This document shows positions 56,171 to 64,000 of a stretch of DNA of 64,000 bases, piece after piece. The notes under the pieces are model-generated. The model was not told the origin of the DNA. It did no database searches and saw nothing but the letters and a program-made list of their open reading frames with translations. This DNA comes from Alteribacillus persepolensis (GTDB taxonomy: Bacteria; Bacillota; Bacilli; Bacillales; Marinococcaceae). The stretch is from contig NZ_FNDK01000001.1 in assembly GCF_900099605.1 (NCBI RefSeq), positions 124,001-188,000 on the forward strand, given 5' to 3'. The stretch's first letter is position 1; every line of letters starts with the position of its first letter. Position numbers and translations under genes: made by a program.

Positions 56171-56395
56171 TTAAGACTTTTTTAACTTTCCCAATTCTGA
56201 GATAATCGCATCCATTTCACTAACACTAAATTGGTTTTTACTTTGGACCATCTCGTAAAGGTCTTTAATTTCTTCATAGTTGTTTAAATCAAAGCTGTTG
56301 CTTTCCATGGCAGCCTTATTCACAACTTGCAGTTTTGCTGTAATTTCACCAACCATAAATTGTAAATTTTCTTGGGACTTTTCTTCTAAATTCAC
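56171..56395 (-). CDS. UPF0435 (DUF1128) family protein, YfkK-like
   Basis: The 74-residue product resembles the UPF0435 family, known from B. subtilis YfkK, whose function is unknown. It is helical and soluble, with the pattern NLEEKSQENLQFMVGEI, LQVVNKAAMESNSFD and YEEIKDLYEMVQSKNQFSVSEMDAIISELGKL. It starts at GTG on the minus strand after GGCGGGGA. It lies between rnc and smc in the opposite direction, a place where B. subtilis has no gene. Confidence 0.8.
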   Translation of the reverse strand: MNLEEKSQENLQFMVGEITAKLQVVNKAAMESNSFDLNNYEEIKDLYEMVQSKNQFSVSEMDAIISELGKLKKS

Positions 56396-56532
56396 TCTTA
56401 TTTCCCCGCCTTTACATAAATATATTTTATGATGTCTCTACTAGTCCACATCTTATTGTAGGGGTTTTTTTTAAAATGCGCAAACGGGCGGTGAAATCCA
56501 TGGCTGTGATTCTTCTTTGGGGATGGCAGGTG

Positions 56533-56541
56533 TGGTAAAAT
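56533..56541 (+). promoter_or_regulatory. Candidate extended -10 promoter for smc
   Basis: TGGTAAAAT at 56533-56541 has an extended -10 form, the same as before yicC; the -35 (TTCTTT, 17 bases up) is weak. Confidence 0.35.
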
Positions 56542-56614
56542 AGGATAGCCCCCTTCAGAGTGCTGTACGAATGTGCAATAACACCCAAGAAATTAAATGG
56601 AGGAGGATACAGGT

Positions 56615-59600
56615 TTGTTCCTCAAACGATTAGAAGTAAAAGGTTTTAAATCTTTTGCCGAAGAAATGAATATAGAATTTGTTCCCGGAGTGAATGCCGT
56701 TGTCGGCCCGAATGGAAGTGGAAAAAGCAATATTGCTGATGGCATCCGCTGGGTGTTGGGAGAACAATCGGCACGAAGTCTGCGTGGAGCAAAAATGGAA
56801 GATGTCATATTTGCAGGCAGTGATACACGACGTTCTCTAAATCTTGCAAGTATTACGGTAGTACTCGACAATACGAATGATGAACTCTTGCTGGGATTCA
56901 GCGAGGTAAGTATTACACGAAGGCTCTACCGCTCTGGCGAGAGTGAATACTTAATGAACCAAAAGCCGTGCCGGCGAAAGGATATCGTAGAGCTGTTTAT
57001 GGATTCTGGACTGGGAAAAGAAGCATTTTCCATTATTGGGCAGGGGCGTGTTGAAGAAGTGTTGTCCAGTAAACCTGTGGAAAGGCGGGCAATTTTTGAA
57101 GAAGCAGCCGGTGTCGTCAAGTATAAGCAGCGAAAACAGCAGGCTGAGAAAAAACTGACAGAAACACGCGATAATCTTTACCGTGTTGAAGACATTTTAT
57201 CTGAGTTGGAAGGACAACTAGAACCATTAAAACAACAGGCGTCGGCAGCAAAAGATTACTTAACAAAAACAGAAACCTTGAAAGAGTATGAAATCGGGGC
57301 GCTTGTTGAAGAAGTCACAATGAAACATCAGGTGTGGACCGCGCTTCACGAGGAAATAGAAAACATAGAAAAACAACAAACAGTTTCTGACAAAGAGCTT
57401 AAACAACAAGAGGAAAAACGAAAAGAATGGCAGCAAACCATAGAGAATATGGAAAAAAATATTTCTGCTGTACAAGATGCCCTGGTTGCTGCAAGTGAAC
57501 AGCTTGAAAAGGAAGAAGGGCACCGCCGCCTGCTAGAAGAGCGAGGGAAAAACGCAGGGGAGAAAAAAGCAGAGTGGGAAAAGAGGCTTTGGGAAACGGC
57601 GGAAAAAAACAAACATACAAAACAACTGCTCAAACAACAAAAACAACAGCTGAAACAGAGTACAAAAAAAGTAAAAGAATTAAAAGAGAAGCTCAAAGAA
57701 AATCAATCGCAATGGCAATACTATGTGGCAAGCAAACAGGAAGAAATCGAATCGTTAAAAAGTGAATACATTGAACGTTTAAATGAACAGGCAGCGATTC
57801 GAAATGAAGAAAGGCACATTGAAGACCAGAAAACACAATTTGATCAACGATTTCAATCGTTACAGGTAGAAAATGATCGCTATCTCAAAGAACGAAAAAC
57901 GATTGAAGAGCATGTTGAAACATGGAATACCTATACAGAAAAGCTCGCAAAAGAATACGAAGAGATGAAACAATCGTATCAACAGCTGCAAAAGCAGTGG
58001 CAGCAAGCCGCAGAAGAGTCGGACCAGCAGGAAGAAAAACTGTATGAAGCTTATCGTTATTTAGATAAAACGAAATCCCGCGTTAATGTATTAGAAGAGA
58101 TGGAATCAGACTATACAGGTTTTTTCCATGGTGTAAAAGAAATCCTTAAGGCTCGAAATACCAATATAAAAGGAATTATTGGCGCTGTCGCCGAGTTAAT
58201 CAATGTACCTTCTTCTTATGTCACAGCAGTAGAAACAGCGCTTGGCGGTGCACTGCAGCATGTTGTGACCGAAACGGAAAAAGACGCAAGACATGCCATT
58301 CAATATTTGAAGACGAATAAAAAAGGCAGAGCAACGTTTTTGCCGGCAGACGTCATACGCCCGAGAAGCTTGTCACATGCTGTAAGGGAAACGTTAAAGG
58401 CACAACCGGGTTTTGTAGCCGTCGCCTCTGAAGCAGTAGAAATAGAGCGGGCTTATCAACATATTACGGATAATTTGCTTGGACAGGTTGTGATTGCTGA
58501 AACGTTAGAAGCGGCAAACAAGATGGCACGGTTATCACAATATAAAGTGCGCTTTGTTACGCTGGATGGGGATGTCGTCAATCCGGGTGGTTCGATGAGT
58601 GGCGGAGCTGTAAAACAACAAAAACATCAACTGCTCGGACGTCAGCAGGAGTTACAAGAATTAAAACGTAAATACGCAGTGATGCAGGAAAAAACAGCAG
58701 CCTTGGAAAAAAAAGTGCAACAGCTGAAAGAACAGCGTGATAAGCTGCACCGCGAGTTAGACTCCTGCCGTCAACAGGAAGAAAAAGCTCGCACGAAATT
58801 AGAAGAAGCCAATGAAGAACGCCGCAAAAAAGAAGCAGAATTGGCGCGCTCCCATTCACGGCTGTCGCTTTTTGACAGGGAATCGGCTTCTTTAAAAGAA
58901 GAACTGAATAAATTGAATCAGCGCCAGCAAGTGTTAGAGGAGAATAAAACGTCTCTTTCCGGGAAAATTGCCGAACTAGAACAGAAGATTGCAACTCTGG
59001 AGTCTTCTGAAAAGCAGCGTGGAGAAAAACTAGAAGAACTAAAAGAATGTGCCAATGAGTGGAAAATAGAACTAGCCGCATCACAGGAAACAATGTCTCA
59101 TGAACAGTCAGAAGTGAAACGAATCGAATCACAGGACCAAGAGGAAGAACAATTCATTCGCTCGCTGGAAAAAGACATTCGCCTGCTTAATGAGCAGCTT
59201 TCTTCGATTGATGGCGGGGATGATGCAGCAGCGGTCGATATCGATGAGTTAAAAGAGAAGAAAGCACAGCTAACGGCACAGCTTGCCTCCCTTCGTCGTG
59301 ATAAAACAGAGGCAGGACAAGAGCTCGAACATTTGAAATTACGTATTCAACGCATGACGACAGCCTTTAATGAGCAGCAGAACCACTTGCATGAACAACA
59401 AGTGGAACTCAACCGTTTAGATGTGGAACTAGATACTAAATTACAAGAGCTGCAAGAAACACACGAGTTAAGCTTTGAACGTGCCAGGCAGCATTATTCT
59501 CTTTCTATCGATATAGAAGAGGCCAAACAAAAAATAAAGTTATTGAAGATGGATATTGAAGAACTGGGCACAATCAACCTTGGTTCCATTGATGAATTGG

Positions 59601-60187
59601 AACGTGTCAGCGAACGGGTGTCTTTTTTGACTGCACAAAAAGACGACTTGCATAAAGCGCAAGAATCATTGTTTGCTGTAATCCAAGAAATGGATGAAGA
59701 AGTGAGACGTCGTTTTTCTGAAACATACAGTGTAATTCGGAAGCACTTTCAAGAAACATTTGTAGAATTGTTTGGTGGTGGTGATGCTGATCTTCTTCTC
59801 ACAGAGCCTGATGACTTGCTTGAGACAGGAGTAGACATTATGGCGCGTCCGCCTGGGAAAAAGCGTCAGCACTTGTCGTTATTATCAGGCGGGGAAAAAG
59901 CATTGACCGCTATTGCTTTGCTGTTTTCGATTGTCAAAGCAAAGCCGGTGCCGTTTTGTGTACTCGATGAAGTAGAGGCAGCACTTGATGAAGCAAACCT
60001 TGTGCGGTTCTCCGAGTACTTGCGCCGGTTTAGTGAAACGACGCAATTTATTGTTATTAGCCATCGTAAAACAACAATGGAAGCGGCTGATGTGTTATAT
60101 GGTATTACGATGGAAGAGTCCGGTGTTTCTAAGATGGTTTCTGTTCGCTTGGAGGAAACGGCTAAACTGTTGGAGGAAACGACATAA
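56615..60187 (+). CDS. smc: Chromosome segregation ATPase SMC
   Basis: SMC is the ring-shaped ATPase that, with ScpA and ScpB, extrudes DNA loops and resolves chromosome arms. TTG 56615 (MFLKRLEVKGFKSFA) follows GGAGGAGGATAC, giving 1190 residues. The N-terminal head has Walker A VVGPNGSGKSN. Two long coiled coils (about residues 165-500 and 675-1010) flank the hinge (about 515-640, with GGSMSGG at its end). The C-terminal head has the signature LSGGEKALTAIALLFSI and Walker B FCVLDEVEAALDE. ftsY follows after 20 bases. Confidence 0.97.
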   Translation: MFLKRLEVKGFKSFAEEMNIEFVPGVNAVVGPNGSGKSNIADGIRWVLGEQSARSLRGAKMEDVIFAGSDTRRSLNLASITVVLDNTNDELLLGFSEVSITRRLYRSGESEYLMNQKPCRRKDIVELFMDSGLGKEAFSIIGQGRVEEVLSSKPVERRAIFEEAAGVVKYKQRKQQAEKKLTETRDNLYRVEDILSELEGQLEPLKQQASAAKDYLTKTETLKEYEIGALVEEVTMKHQVWTALHEEIENIEKQQTVSDKELKQQEEKRKEWQQTIENMEKNISAVQDALVAASEQLEKEEGHRRLLEERGKNAGEKKAEWEKRLWETAEKNKHTKQLLKQQKQQLKQSTKKVKELKEKLKENQSQWQYYVASKQEEIESLKSEYIERLNEQAAIRNEERHIEDQKTQFDQRFQSLQVENDRYLKERKTIEEHVETWNTYTEKLAKEYEEMKQSYQQLQKQWQQAAEESDQQEEKLYEAYRYLDKTKSRVNVLEEMESDYTGFFHGVKEILKARNTNIKGIIGAVAELINVPSSYVTAVETALGGALQHVVTETEKDARHAIQYLKTNKKGRATFLPADVIRPRSLSHAVRETLKAQPGFVAVASEAVEIERAYQHITDNLLGQVVIAETLEAANKMARLSQYKVRFVTLDGDVVNPGGSMSGGAVKQQKHQLLGRQQELQELKRKYAVMQEKTAALEKKVQQLKEQRDKLHRELDSCRQQEEKARTKLEEANEERRKKEAELARSHSRLSLFDRESASLKEELNKLNQRQQVLEENKTSLSGKIAELEQKIATLESSEKQRGEKLEELKECANEWKIELAASQETMSHEQSEVKRIESQDQEEEQFIRSLEKDIRLLNEQLSSIDGGDDAAAVDIDELKEKKAQLTAQLASLRRDKTEAGQELEHLKLRIQRMTTAFNEQQNHLHEQQVELNRLDVELDTKLQELQETHELSFERARQHYSLSIDIEEAKQKIKLLKMDIEELGTINLGSIDELERVSERVSFLTAQKDDLHKAQESLFAVIQEMDEEVRRRFSETYSVIRKHFQETFVELFGGGDADLLLTEPDDLLETGVDIMARPPGKKRQHLSLLSGGEKALTAIALLFSIVKAKPVPFCVLDEVEAALDEANLVRFSEYLRRFSETTQFIVISHRKTTMEAADVLYGITMEESGVSKMVSVRLEETAKLLEETT

Positions 60188-60207
60188 CAAATGAAAGGAG
60201 CAGCTGT

Positions 60208-61233
60208 ATGGGTTTTTTTAAGAAACTAAAAAATAAATTCACAACGCAAACCGAAACGGTGACGGAAAAATTTAAAGAAGGGTTAACAAAAACGCGCGAT
60301 TCGTTTGTTGGCCGAATGAATGAGTTGTTTGCACAATACCGAACCGTTGATGAAGATTTTTTTGAAGAGCTGGAAGAAATTTTAATTGGGGCAGACGTTG
60401 GTGTGTCCACTGTCATGGAATTGATTGATGAATTAAAAGATGAAGTGAAATTGAGAAATATAAAAGATTCCAAAGATATTGCACCTGTCATTAGTGAAAA
60501 GCTAGCTGAAAAACTGGATAAAAGTGGAGAAGATACAAAACTTAATATGCAAGATAATCAAATGACAGTGATTCTTTTTGTCGGTGTAAACGGGGTTGGC
60601 AAAACAACAACAATCGGTAAAATGGCACATTCCTTTAAACAAGAAGGCAAACGTGTTGTTATGGCTGCAGGTGATACGTTTCGTGCTGGTGCAATTGAAC
60701 AGCTCGAAATATGGGGAGAACGTGTTGGCGTAGATGTAGTGAAACAGCAAGAAGGCTCTGACCCTGCAGCGGTGATGTATGATGCCATTCAATCCGCACG
60801 TGCTAAAAAAGCAGACGTATTGCTTTGTGATACGGCAGGAAGGTTACAAAATAAAGTGAACTTAATGAAAGAGCTGGAAAAAGTTAAACGCGTGATCTCG
60901 CGCGAAATACCGAATGCTCCACATGAAGTGCTGCTCGTATTGGATGCAACGACAGGACAAAATGCAATGACACAGGCAAAAACGTTTGGTGAAGCCACAG
61001 ATGTTACAGGAATTGTGTTGACAAAACTCGACGGAACGGCAAAAGGCGGGATCGTTCTTGCTATTCGTAACGAGCTGAACATACCGGTAAAACTGGTAGG
61101 CTTAGGTGAAGGGATGGATGATTTGCAGCCATTTGATGCTGATCAGTTTGTGTATGGTCTGTTTAAAGAATTAGTAGAAGCAGAAACAGGGGAAGATGCA
61201 GAGGAAGAAGCAGACAATTCTTCCGTACGTTAA
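60208..61233 (+). CDS. ftsY: Signal recognition particle receptor FtsY
   Basis: FtsY is the membrane-side SRP GTPase that receives ribosomes carried by Ffh. The 341 residues have a short basic N-terminal region ([11 protein letters not shown]) instead of the long acidic domain of E. coli, then the N domain and the G domain. The G domain has [34 protein letters not shown] and [23 protein letters not shown] precedes the ATG. It lies between smc and ylxM-ffh, the usual order. Confidence 0.97.
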   Translation: MGFFKKLKNKFTTQTETVTEKFKEGLTKTRDSFVGRMNELFAQYRTVDEDFFEELEEILIGADVGVSTVMELIDELKDEVKLRNIKDSKDIAPVISEKLAEKLDKSGEDTKLNMQDNQMTVILFVGVNGVGKTTTIGKMAHSFKQEGKRVVMAAGDTFRAGAIEQLEIWGERVGVDVVKQQEGSDPAAVMYDAIQSARAKKADVLLCDTAGRLQNKVNLMKELEKVKRVISREIPNAPHEVLLVLDATTGQNAMTQAKTFGEATDVTGIVLTKLDGTAKGGIVLAIRNELNIPVKLVGLGEGMDDLQPFDADQFVYGLFKELVEAETGEDAEEEADNSSVR

Positions 61234-61254
61234 TACATTCGTAAAGATATTTTC

Positions 61255-61283
61255 TTGACACTGCCACGAAATTTTAGTATGAT
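61255..61283 (+). promoter_or_regulatory. Sigma-A promoter for ylxM-ffh
   Basis: A perfect TTGACA (61255-61260) and TATGAT (61278-61283) are exactly 17 bases apart, about 48 bases before ylxM. Confidence 0.85.
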
Positions 61284-61330
61284 TTTTGTTTGTAAAGGGA
61301 TTGCACTTAACATTAAGAGGGTGAACGATC

Positions 61331-61675
61331 ATGCTTGAAAAAACAGTACGCATGAACGCTTTGTTTGATTTTTATCAGCCCTTGTTAACGTTAAAACAAC
61401 AGAAGTACATGGAGCTTTACTTTCTTGACGATTTTTCACTCGGAGAAATTTCCGAACACTTCCATGTCAGCCGTCAGGCCGTGTACGACAACATCCGCCG
61501 GACGGAGGCAATGTTAGAAGAGTACGAAGAAAAGCTTGGTTTGTACCACAAATATCAAGAGCGGAGAAAACATTACCGAGAGTTAAGAAAGTATGCGAAA
61601 GAAAGCTCTCCTTCCCCTGGTCTGATGAAAACAATACATGAACTGGAAAAATTAGAGGAGGAGGGGACGACGTAA
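61331..61675 (+). CDS. ylxM: YlxM/p13-type helix-turn-helix protein
   Basis: YlxM is a small helix-turn-helix protein always found next to ffh; in streptococci it contacts SRP components. The 114 residues contain [24 protein letters not shown] and a sigma-70-region-4-like helix-turn-helix in [19 protein letters not shown]. It starts after TTAAGAGGGTG, and its stop shares one base with the ffh start, so the two are coupled. Confidence 0.95.
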   Translation: MLEKTVRMNALFDFYQPLLTLKQQKYMELYFLDDFSLGEISEHFHVSRQAVYDNIRRTEAMLEEYEEKLGLYHKYQERRKHYRELRKYAKESSPSPGLMKTIHELEKLEEEGTT

Positions 61676-63021
61676 TGGCATTTGAAGGCTTGGCGGAAAG
61701 GCTGCAAGCTACCTTTGATAAAATGAAAAGCAGAGGGAAAGTTTCGGAGTCCGACGTCAAAGAAATGATGCGCGAAGTACGGCTTGCCTTGCTTGAAGCA
61801 GACGTTAACTTTAAAGTCGTGAAAAAGTTTGTCAACGCTGTAAAAGAGCGGGCAGTTGGACAGGAAGTAATGAAAAGCCTCACTCCAGGTCAGCAAGTTA
61901 TTAAAGTAGTAAATGAAGAGCTGACCGCATTAATGGGCGGGGAACAAAGCAAAATAGCGCAAGCACAAAAGCCCCCAACAGTTGTTATGATGGTTGGTTT
62001 ACAAGGTGCGGGGAAAACAACGACGACAGCGAAGGTGGCTAATTTTCTCCGCAAAAATAATAACCGCAGCCCTTTAATGGCTGCAGCTGATATTTACCGT
62101 CCGGCAGCGATTGACCAGCTCCACACATTAGGAAAGCAGCTGGATATGCCAGTGTTTTCATTAGGTGATAAAGAAAAGCCGGTAGAGATTGCCAAAGGGG
62201 CTGTAGCACAGGCGAAAGAAGACCATCAAGATTATGTATTAATTGATACAGCTGGTCGTTTGCACGTTGATGAAGAGCTGATGGGAGAGCTTCAAGATAT
62301 AAAAGAGGCGGTAAATCCTGATGAAATTCTCCTCGTTGTAGATGCAATGACTGGTCAGGATGCTGTTAATGTTGCAGAAAGCTTTAATGAACAGCTTGGT
62401 CTTACTGGAGTCGTTCTAACAAAACTAGACGGCGATACACGAGGCGGGGCAGCGCTGTCTGTTAAATCTGTAACGAATACACCAATTAAATTCGCTGGTA
62501 TGGGAGAAAAGGTAGATCAGCTCGAACCGTTTCATCCCGAGCGAATGGCCTCGCGTATTTTGGGAATGGGAGACGTTCTCTCATTGATTGAAAAAGCGCA
62601 GACCAATGTGGATGAAGAACGTGCGAAAGAATTAGAGAAAAAAATGCGTTCTGCAGATTTAACTTTTGACGACTTTCTCGAACAGCTTGAGCAGGTAAGA
62701 AGTATGGGTCCTCTCGATGAATTGCTGGCGATGATTCCTGGTGCCAATAAGAAAGCAATGAAAAACATTCAAATTGATGAGAGTCAAATCGGCCGTGTTG
62801 AAGCCATCGTACGCTCCATGACAGCGTACGAAAAGCAAAATCCTTCTGTAATGAATGCCAGCCGCAAACGCAGGATTGCAAAAGGCAGCGGCACAACAAT
62901 TCAAGATGTCAATCGTCTGTTAAAGCAGTTTGAAGACATGAAGAAAATGATGAAACAAATGACGTCAATGCAAAAAGGCAAGAAAAAAGGCAAAGGCGGC
63001 TTTCAGCTTCCTTTTATGTAG
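61675..63021 (+). CDS. ffh: Signal recognition particle protein Ffh
   Basis: Ffh binds SRP RNA and signal sequences on ribosomes. The 448 residues have the N domain and a G domain with GLQGAGKTTTTAKVA, DIYRPAAIDQL, DTAGRLHVDEEL and TKLDGDTRGGAAL. The C-terminal M domain (from about residue 300) holds the RNA-binding SGTTIQDVNRLLKQFEDMKKMMKQM with its methionine bristles. GAGGAGGGGACG is the binding site, inside ylxM. Confidence 0.98.
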   Translation: MAFEGLAERLQATFDKMKSRGKVSESDVKEMMREVRLALLEADVNFKVVKKFVNAVKERAVGQEVMKSLTPGQQVIKVVNEELTALMGGEQSKIAQAQKPPTVVMMVGLQGAGKTTTTAKVANFLRKNNNRSPLMAAADIYRPAAIDQLHTLGKQLDMPVFSLGDKEKPVEIAKGAVAQAKEDHQDYVLIDTAGRLHVDEELMGELQDIKEAVNPDEILLVVDAMTGQDAVNVAESFNEQLGLTGVVLTKLDGDTRGGAALSVKSVTNTPIKFAGMGEKVDQLEPFHPERMASRILGMGDVLSLIEKAQTNVDEERAKELEKKMRSADLTFDDFLEQLEQVRSMGPLDELLAMIPGANKKAMKNIQIDESQIGRVEAIVRSMTAYEKQNPSVMNASRKRRIAKGSGTTIQDVNRLLKQFEDMKKMMKQMTSMQKGKKKGKGGFQLPFM

Positions 63022-63037
63022 TGAAAAGGAAAAAGCC

Positions 63038-63066
63038 TTTACAGGAACGTAAATTCCTATTATAAT
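63038..63066 (+). promoter_or_regulatory. Sigma-A promoter for rpsP-khpA
   Basis: TTTACA (63038-63043) and a perfect TATAAT (63061-63066) are exactly 17 bases apart, 50 bases before rpsP. Confidence 0.8.
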
Positions 63067-63116
63067 GTGCTATTGTGTGAAATTATTTTTGCAACTAATG
63101 ATGGAGGTGTCTATAA

Positions 63117-63389
63117 ATGGCAGTAAAAATTAGACTAAGACGTATGGGATCAAAGAAAAAACCTTTTTATCGTGTGGTAGTGGCAGATTCTCGCGCTCCG
63201 CGTGACGGCCGCTTCATCGAGGAAATCGGAACATACAACCCGTTAAAAGATCCTGCTGAAGTAAACCTTAATGATGAGAAAGCTTTAAAGTGGATGCTTG
63301 ACGGAGCAAAACCTTCCGATACAGTTCGTAACCTTTTCTCTAGAGAAGGCCTCATGGAAAAGCTTCATAACGCGAAGAACGAACAGTAA
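63117..63389 (+). CDS. rpsP: Ribosomal protein S16
   Basis: S16 is a 30S subunit protein needed for early assembly. The 90 residues contain [40 protein letters not shown] and the C-terminal [30 protein letters not shown] precedes the ATG. khpA follows after 37 bases. Confidence 0.98.
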   Translation: MAVKIRLRRMGSKKKPFYRVVVADSRAPRDGRFIEEIGTYNPLKDPAEVNLNDEKALKWMLDGAKPSDTVRNLFSREGLMEKLHNAKNEQ

Positions 63390-63426
63390 GTCGTGTTATC
63401 ATTTTAATGAAGGCGGGGGACAAGCA

Positions 63427-63657
63427 GTGAAAAATCTTGTGGAAACCATTGCCCGTGCTCTTGTGGATTATCCAGACAGCGTGCGTGTTGAAGAACAGCA
63501 ACAAGAAAATACCCTCGTCTTAACGTTGTCTGTTGATGAGAATGACATGGGAAAAGTGATTGGAAAACAAGGTCGAATTGCACATGCGATACGTTCGGTG
63601 CTGTATGCTTCAGCAACTCACCAAAACAAGCGTGTTCGCCTTGATATTGTAGAATAA
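63427..63657 (+). CDS. khpA: KH-domain RNA-binding protein KhpA (YlqC)
   Basis: KhpA is a small single-KH-domain protein that binds RNA, often together with KhpB/Jag, and affects cell size and division in relatives. The 76 residues contain the KH motif GKVIGKQGRIAHAIRSVL. The start GTG 63427 follows GGCGGGGGAC; the frame is open further up, inside rpsP, but without a binding site. It sits between rpsP and ylqD as in B. subtilis. Confidence 0.95.
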   Translation: MKNLVETIARALVDYPDSVRVEEQQQENTLVLTLSVDENDMGKVIGKQGRIAHAIRSVLYASATHQNKRVRLDIVE

Positions 63658-63668
63658 GAGCAGACAGA

Positions 63669-63703
63669 GAAAGGTGAGGATACTTATATCCTTGCCTTTT
63701 TTT
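63669..63703 (+). terminator. Rho-independent terminator after khpA
   Basis: AAGGTGAGGATA (63671-63682) pairs with TATCCTTGCCTT (63687-63698) and is followed by a run of seven T residues. The gap from here to 63937 (about 235 bases) holds nothing else that I recognise; presumably it contains the ylqD promoter. Confidence 0.9.
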
Positions 63704-63937
63704 GGACTCTATGAAAAAAGTGTTGTCAAGCAGGCAGCTGTTGGTTGTTTTAGGCAGGAAGATTTCCGTCTGAAGGGGAAAACGCGAGCAGATGGGAGAA
63801 AAAATTGCCTGAGTGCAAAAAACTTATGCTCGTTGTATACGTCCACTTTGTCCAAAAGAATTTTTAGGAAACCGTTGTACGAATGGGTGCTTTTTCATTG
63901 GTTGATTCTTTGGTTGTTTCCTTAAATGAGGTGAATC

Positions 63938-64000
63938 ATGCGAGTCATAAAAAAAGTGAAAGTGAAACAAAAGCTGACAGAGGCTTGGAAAGAGAAAATG
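63938..64000 (+). CDS. ylqD: YlqD protein, first 21 codons only (window edge)
   Basis: ATG 63938 follows TGAGGTGA and opens a frame, MRVIKKVKVKQKLTEAWKEK, that runs off the window. Its pattern (basic start, then VKVKQKLTE) and its place after khpA match B. subtilis ylqD, a conserved gene of unknown role before rimM and trmD. The call rests on few residues and on position. Confidence 0.7.
   Translation, partial: MRVIKKVKVKQKLTEAWKEKM

Noticed and set aside
63674-63925. An 83-codon frame between khpA and ylqD
   Set aside because: It begins inside the khpA terminator, has no spaced binding site of its own and its sequence shows no family features.

Overview
The window is a continuous stretch of chromosome from a spore-forming Bacillaceae bacterium (Firmicutes, Bacillales). 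The evidence is the gene order, which follows the Bacillus subtilis ftsA-to-ylqD region almost gene for gene; the sporulation genes spoIIGA, sigE, sigG and spoVM; the division genes ftsZ, sepF and divIVA; T-box and PyrR RNA switches; and strong AGGAGG-type ribosome binding sites with many TTG and GTG starts. I cannot name the genus. The proteins are acidic and rich in Glu, which would fit a halotolerant or alkaliphilic relative, but this is only an impression. No transposase, prophage, CRISPR array, tRNA or rRNA gene was seen.

Layout. 1-5.3 kb: end of ftsA, ftsZ, then the sporulation regulators spoIIGA, sigE and sigG. 5.3-9.4 kb: the ylmC-ylmD-ylmE-sepF-ylmG-ylmH-divIVA division cluster. 9.4-14 kb: a T-box-controlled ileS, then lspA and an rluD-type pseudouridine synthase. 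14-26.3 kb: the complete de novo UMP operon pyrR-pyrP-pyrB-pyrC-carA-carB-pyrK-pyrD-pyrF-pyrE, with three PyrR attenuators and many 1-4 base stop/start overlaps. 26.3-31.6 kb: a SAM methyltransferase, rqcH on the minus strand and a calcium-type P-ATPase. 31.6-45.3 kb: yicC, remA, gmk, rpoZ, coaBC, priA, fmt, rsmB, rlmN, prpC, prkC, rsgA and rpe. 45.3-49.3 kb: spoVM, rpmB (minus strand), yloU, fakA and a degV/fakB gene. 49.4-56.1 kb: recG, the FapR-controlled fapR-plsX-fabD-fabG-acpP lipid genes, and rnc. 56.2-64 kb: a UPF0435 gene (minus strand), smc, ftsY, ylxM, ffh, rpsP, khpA and the first codons of ylqD.

How the parts work together. The division genes build and place the Z ring. The spoIIG and sigG genes make the compartment sigma factors of sporulation. 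The pyr operon makes UMP and is shut down by uridine nucleotides through PyrR. FakA and DegV supply acyl-phosphate to PlsX, while FapR senses malonyl-CoA. PrkC and PrpC are a membrane kinase/phosphatase pair. Ffh and FtsY target membrane proteins, and RqcH rescues stalled ribosomes.

The window is mostly conserved core genome. The best leads are local departures from it: an apparent one-base insertion that disconnects the start of spoIIGA from its ribosome binding site; a Glu in place of the usual Asp in the RqcH Asp-Arg motif; a divergent PyrR binding loop before pyrB; an 87-base unit between perfect 13-base direct repeats in the place where thiN lies in B. subtilis; a 21-codon reading frame overlapping recG; a degV gene placed directly after fakA; a 24-base in-frame duplication in fakA; and a UPF0435 gene on the minus strand between rnc and smc.
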